A stretch of 42,218 nt of DNA, taken from NCBI RefSeq assembly GCF_023716945.1, contig NZ_JAMQQF010000011.1, forward strand, positions 1 to 42,218, read 5' to 3'. Of this stretch, positions 39,750 through 42,218 are shown piece by piece (position 1 is the first letter of the stretch; every line of letters starts with the position of its first letter). Made by a program: the position numbers and the translations under genes. The notes beneath the pieces were generated by a model that was not told the origin of the DNA, made no database searches, and saw only the letters and a list, made by a program, of their open reading frames with translations. This stretch comes from Frankia sp. AiPs1 (lineage in GTDB: Bacteria > Actinomycetota > Actinomycetes > Frankiales > Frankiaceae).

Positions 39750-40448
39750 ATGACAGAAGACTCGCCAACCCCGCGTCCCGCGCCCGCGGGGGCCGGCCCC
39801 TCCGAGCCGCCCTGGAGGCAGATCGAGTCGCGCAGTCCCGAGTGGCTGCCGTGGGTGCGCGAGCTGCACTCCATTGCCCAGGCCGGGCTCGCCTACTCCC
39901 AGGACCCCTACGACCTCGAACGGTTCGAGCAGCTCCGGCGGCTCAGCTACGAGATCGCGGCCCACTGCACCGTCGTCACCGTGGAGGCGGCGGAGGGCCT
40001 CTTCGGTGGCGAGGTCGGCTACCAGACGCCGAAGGTCGACGTGCGTGGGGTGCTGTTCGACGGCGATCGGATCCTGCTCGTCCGGGAGAAGGAGGACGGC
40101 GGCTGGTCGCTGCCGGGCGGCTGGGCCGACGTGGGCCTCACCCCGGCCGAGGTCGTCGTCAAGGAGATCTTCGAGGAGGCCGGTCTGCGCGCCGAGCCGG
40201 AGCGCCTGCTCGCGGTCCTCGACAAGCGCCGGCACGCCCACCCGCCGTACCCGAACGACACCTACAAGATCTTCATTCGGTGCCGGGTGGTCGGCGGGAG
40301 CCCCGGTGGGGGGCTGGAGACCTCTGAGGTCGGCTGGTTCCAGCGCGACGCCCTGCCGCCGCTGTCCGAGAAGCGCAACACCGCCGGCCAGCTCGCCCTG
40401 ATGTTCGGCTACCTGGACGACCCCACCGCCCCGGCCGTCGTCGACTGA
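39750..40448 (+). CDS. Nudix hydrolase with N-terminal Nudix_N-type helix
   Basis: 232 residues from ATG 39750, with GGAGG eight bases before. The N-terminal half (WLPWVRELHSIAQAGLAYSQ DPYDLERFEQLRRLSYEIAA) matches the N-terminal domain that precedes certain Nudix enzymes. The Nudix box is GGWADVGLTPAEVVVKEIFE then EAGL, with the consensus REUXEE represented by KEIFEE, so one Arg is Lys. The rest, YKIFIRCRVVGGSPGGGLET, is usual. It hydrolyses a nucleoside diphosphate-X; substrate unknown. Confidence 0.92.
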   Translation: MTEDSPTPRPAPAGAGPSEPPWRQIESRSPEWLPWVRELHSIAQAGLAYSQDPYDLERFEQLRRLSYEIAAHCTVVTVEAAEGLFGGEVGYQTPKVDVRGVLFDGDRILLVREKEDGGWSLPGGWADVGLTPAEVVVKEIFEEAGLRAEPERLLAVLDKRRHAHPPYPNDTYKIFIRCRVVGGSPGGGLETSEVGWFQRDALPPLSEKRNTAGQLALMFGYLDDPTAPAVVD

Positions 40449-40483
40449 GTCGGCATCCGGGCTGGGCCGGCATCCAGGAGGCG

Positions 40484-40966
40484 TCAGCGCTCGGTGTCGA
40501 GCACTGCTGCGAGCCTGACGGCAAGGTCGTCCATCACCGCCGGCAGCACCCATTCGACCTCCGGGCGGCGCAGGAACGTGAAGACGTCCGGGCCCTGGGC
40601 GGTGACGGGCAGATCCTTGGCCCGCGGCACGATATGGACGTGCAGATGCTCGAATCCGGCGGCCTCCGAGAACGCGGCCACGTAGGTCTTCGCGCAGCCG
40701 GTCACCTTGACCAGCGCCCGGCTCAGCCGCCAGGTCAGCACCCCGAGCTCGGCGGCCTCGGCCTCGGTGAGTTCCGCCGGGGAGGTGAGGTGCCGCCGGC
40801 TGACCAGGACAAGCCATCCCGGCAGCGCCGTCCGGATCGCGTGTGCCGCCCGCCATCCCGTCCCGACCAGCACCCGCTCCCGCGGCGGCAGCCCGGCCGG
40901 CGCCGCGTTGCCCGCGCACGAATAGCAGCCTTCCGTTCCGACGGCCGGGACCACACCGATACCCAT
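40484..40966 (-). CDS. HIT-family protein
   Basis: 160 residues from ATG 40966. The histidine triad is FEHLHVHIVPR near residue 110. Upstream GWLVLVSRRHLTSPAELTEA EAAELGVLTW is the family beta-hairpin and helix. An N-terminal CYSC motif could bind metal. It acts as nucleotidyl hydrolase or transferase (family knowledge). It follows the DyP gene on the same strand after 93 bp and converges on the Nudix gene. Confidence 0.9.
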   Translation of the reverse strand: MGIGVVPAVGTEGCYSCAGNAAPAGLPPRERVLVGTGWRAAHAIRTALPGWLVLVSRRHLTSPAELTEAEAAELGVLTWRLSRALVKVTGCAKTYVAAFSEAAGFEHLHVHIVPRAKDLPVTAQGPDVFTFLRRPEVEWVLPAVMDDLAVRLAAVLDTER

Positions 40967-41059
40967 CGCGGCCCCGCCTTCCCGGTGAAGAATGCTGCCC
41001 GCCCGCCGGACGATGAGTTGTGATCCGCGTGTTCCCGGAGATCGCGGCCGGGCTGGATG

Positions 41060-42218
41060 TCAGGTCGTGGTGAACAGGGCGCTGGCCCAGAAGTCCTTGG
41101 GGTCGCGGACGCCGGGTGGGACCGCGAAGACGGCGCTGCTGGTGTGGACGATGTACTCGTTGAGTGCATCCGACGCGGCCAGCCGGCGCTGGATCGGCAG
41201 GAACCCGGTGCGGGGGTCGCGCTGGAACGCGATGAAGAACAGGCCCGCGTCGAGCTGTCCGGTCTCCTGGTTGACGCCGTCGGTGTAGGAGTAGCCGCGG
41301 CGCAGGATCGTCGCGCCGCCGTTGGTCGACGCTGCCGCGAGCCGGATGTGGGCGTCCGCGGGGATGACCGGCTCGCCGTCGGCCCCCTTGGTGCTCAGCG
41401 GGACCGGGTCGAACTCCTCGGCCGCGCCCAGCGGCGCGCCACTCGCCTTCGTCCGCCCGAAGACCTGCTCCTGGTCCAGCAGGAAGTCGCGATCCCAGGA
41501 CTCCAGCAGCATCCGGATGCGGCGGGTGACGACGTAGGTGCCGCCGCGCATCCACGACTGGTCGCCGTCCGCGCCGACCCAGACGTGCTTGGCCAGCGAC
41601 GCGGTGTCCTCGCGTTTGACGTTGTTCGTGCCGTCCTTGAAGCCCATCAGGTTGCGCGGCGTGTCCTGGCTGCTGCTGGTCGTGCTGGTCCGGCCGAAGC
41701 CGAGCTGGAACCAGCGCAGCACGGCGGTGCCCTGGGCGAGACGGCGCAGGTTGCGCACGGCGTGGAAGGCGACCTGCGGATCGTCGGCGCAGGCCTGCAC
41801 GCACAGGTCGCCGCGGCTGCGTAGCGGGTCGAGGTTGTCGCCGGGCAGCGGCGGGATGTCGGTGAGCGCCGCGGGCCTGCGCCCGGCCAGGCCGAAGCGT
41901 CCGTCGAACAGACTCGGCCCGAGTCCGAAGGTGATGGTCAGGTTGCCGGCGGTCAGCCCGATCGCCTCGCCGGTGTCCCGCGGCGGCGAATGCGGCGCGG
42001 CGGCGTCGTCGGCGACGGCCTGCCCGGCGGCCATCCGGGCGGCGGCCGCGGTCCACCCGACGAGCAGCTCGCGCAGCTGGTCGCGGCTCACCCCGGCGGA
42101 GACGTCGAAGGCGGCGAAGGCGAGTCGATCCTGGGCGTCGGTGGTGATTCCGGCCTGCTGCGCGCCGTGGAACGGCACGATCCCCCGGGGCGCCGCGGCG
42201 GTCGCGGGCGGCGAGTCG
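41060..42218 (-). CDS. Dyp-type (EfeB-like) haem peroxidase, 5' end outside window
   Basis: The frame is open to the right edge; RGIVPFHGAQQAGITT is the start of the mature domain in EfeB-type DyPs, so a Tat signal peptide probably lies beyond the window. The GXXDG catalytic motif is NLMGFKDGTNN, with the Asp that activates peroxide. The proximal haem His and distal Arg regions are represented by TRRIRMLLESWDRDFLLDQE and RRGYSYTDGVNQETGQLDAG LFFIAFQRDP. The C-terminus reaches a natural stop. It acts in the cell envelope on haem or organic substrates (family knowledge). Confidence 0.93.
   Translation of the reverse strand, partial: DSPPATAAAPRGIVPFHGAQQAGITTDAQDRLAFAAFDVSAGVSRDQLRELLVGWTAAAARMAAGQAVADDAAAPHSPPRDTGEAIGLTAGNLTITFGLGPSLFDGRFGLAGRRPAALTDIPPLPGDNLDPLRSRGDLCVQACADDPQVAFHAVRNLRRLAQGTAVLRWFQLGFGRTSTTSSSQDTPRNLMGFKDGTNNVKREDTASLAKHVWVGADGDQSWMRGGTYVVTRRIRMLLESWDRDFLLDQEQVFGRTKASGAPLGAAEEFDPVPLSTKGADGEPVIPADAHIRLAAASTNGGATILRRGYSYTDGVNQETGQLDAGLFFIAFQRDPRTGFLPIQRRLAASDALNEYIVHTSSAVFAVPPGVRDPKDFWASALFTTT

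Noticed and set aside
39453-42056. 867-codon minus-strand ORF
   Set aside because: It overlaps the Nudix, HIT and DyP genes in other frames and is a low-complexity Arg/Pro/Gly translation.

Overview
The window is high-GC actinobacterial DNA. The supporting signs are a TNKS-free tmRNA of actinobacterial type, a mycofactocin-type SDR, XRE-DUF5753/DUF397 pairs, frequent GTG starts and GTGA/ATGA stop-start overlaps. The style resembles Frankia or a related filamentous actinomycete, but the genus is inferred, not shown.

Layout. 1-2773 is ordinary chromosome: a THUMP-like methyltransferase cut by the left edge, a DUF1275 membrane protein and a VOC protein. 3003-3370 is a complete tmRNA gene (ssrA, tag ANKSQPVTTSYALAA). 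Its last 24 bases plus one form a 25-bp sequence (3347-3371) repeated exactly at 24811-24835. These repeats are attL and attR of a 21.5-kb integrative element. The tyrosine integrase lies at the left end and reads through attL into the tmRNA on the opposite strand. Related 26-bp candidate integrase arm sites lie inside each end.

Inside the element (3371-24835), in order: integrase, XRE regulator with two palindromic operators, small ORFs and an excisionase-like protein; a HTH_36 Rep-like protein followed by GAGTGTA iterons and six 10-bp-phased repeats (putative origin); a TIR-domain protein; an internally deleted IS1380-like element with intact ends; a second XerC/D-like recombinase with a long palindrome at its start; a PvuII-like restriction endonuclease with a C protein, C-boxes and an unusual zinc-ribbon DNA methyltransferase; a broken proS; an intact lysS; a 47-aa peptide gene divergent from two SagB-like flavin dehydrogenases; two unknown genes; and an XRE/DUF397 pair. 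Base composition is more AT-rich than the flanks in several blocks (6680-6860, 8755-9700, 11400-12000, 14100-16740).

Beyond attR, 24841-24884 is the displaced ssrA terminator. An 80-bp diverged copy of the att core plus terminator appears again at 30981-31060, so 24836-31000 looks like an older island added at the same site. It carries an AraC regulator, a methyltransferase-ABC exporter operon, a LysR remnant, an SDR and a MarR regulator.

From about 31100 to the end is chromosome again: a membrane-anchored protein, a secreted peptidoglycan-binding protein, a mycofactocin-type SDR with an aldehyde dehydrogenase, a DcuR-like response regulator beside a DctA dicarboxylate carrier, a small OAA-lectin-like protein, an HTH/Clp-N protein with two operators, a DUF429 remnant, a Nudix hydrolase, a HIT protein and a DyP peroxidase cut by the right edge.

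The best candidate for an undescribed system is 18265-22207: a precursor-like peptide, a spare lysyl-tRNA synthetase and a pair of SagB-like dehydrogenases whose conserved motifs look complementary, suggesting an obligate heterodimer in a RiPP-like pathway without a YcaO partner.
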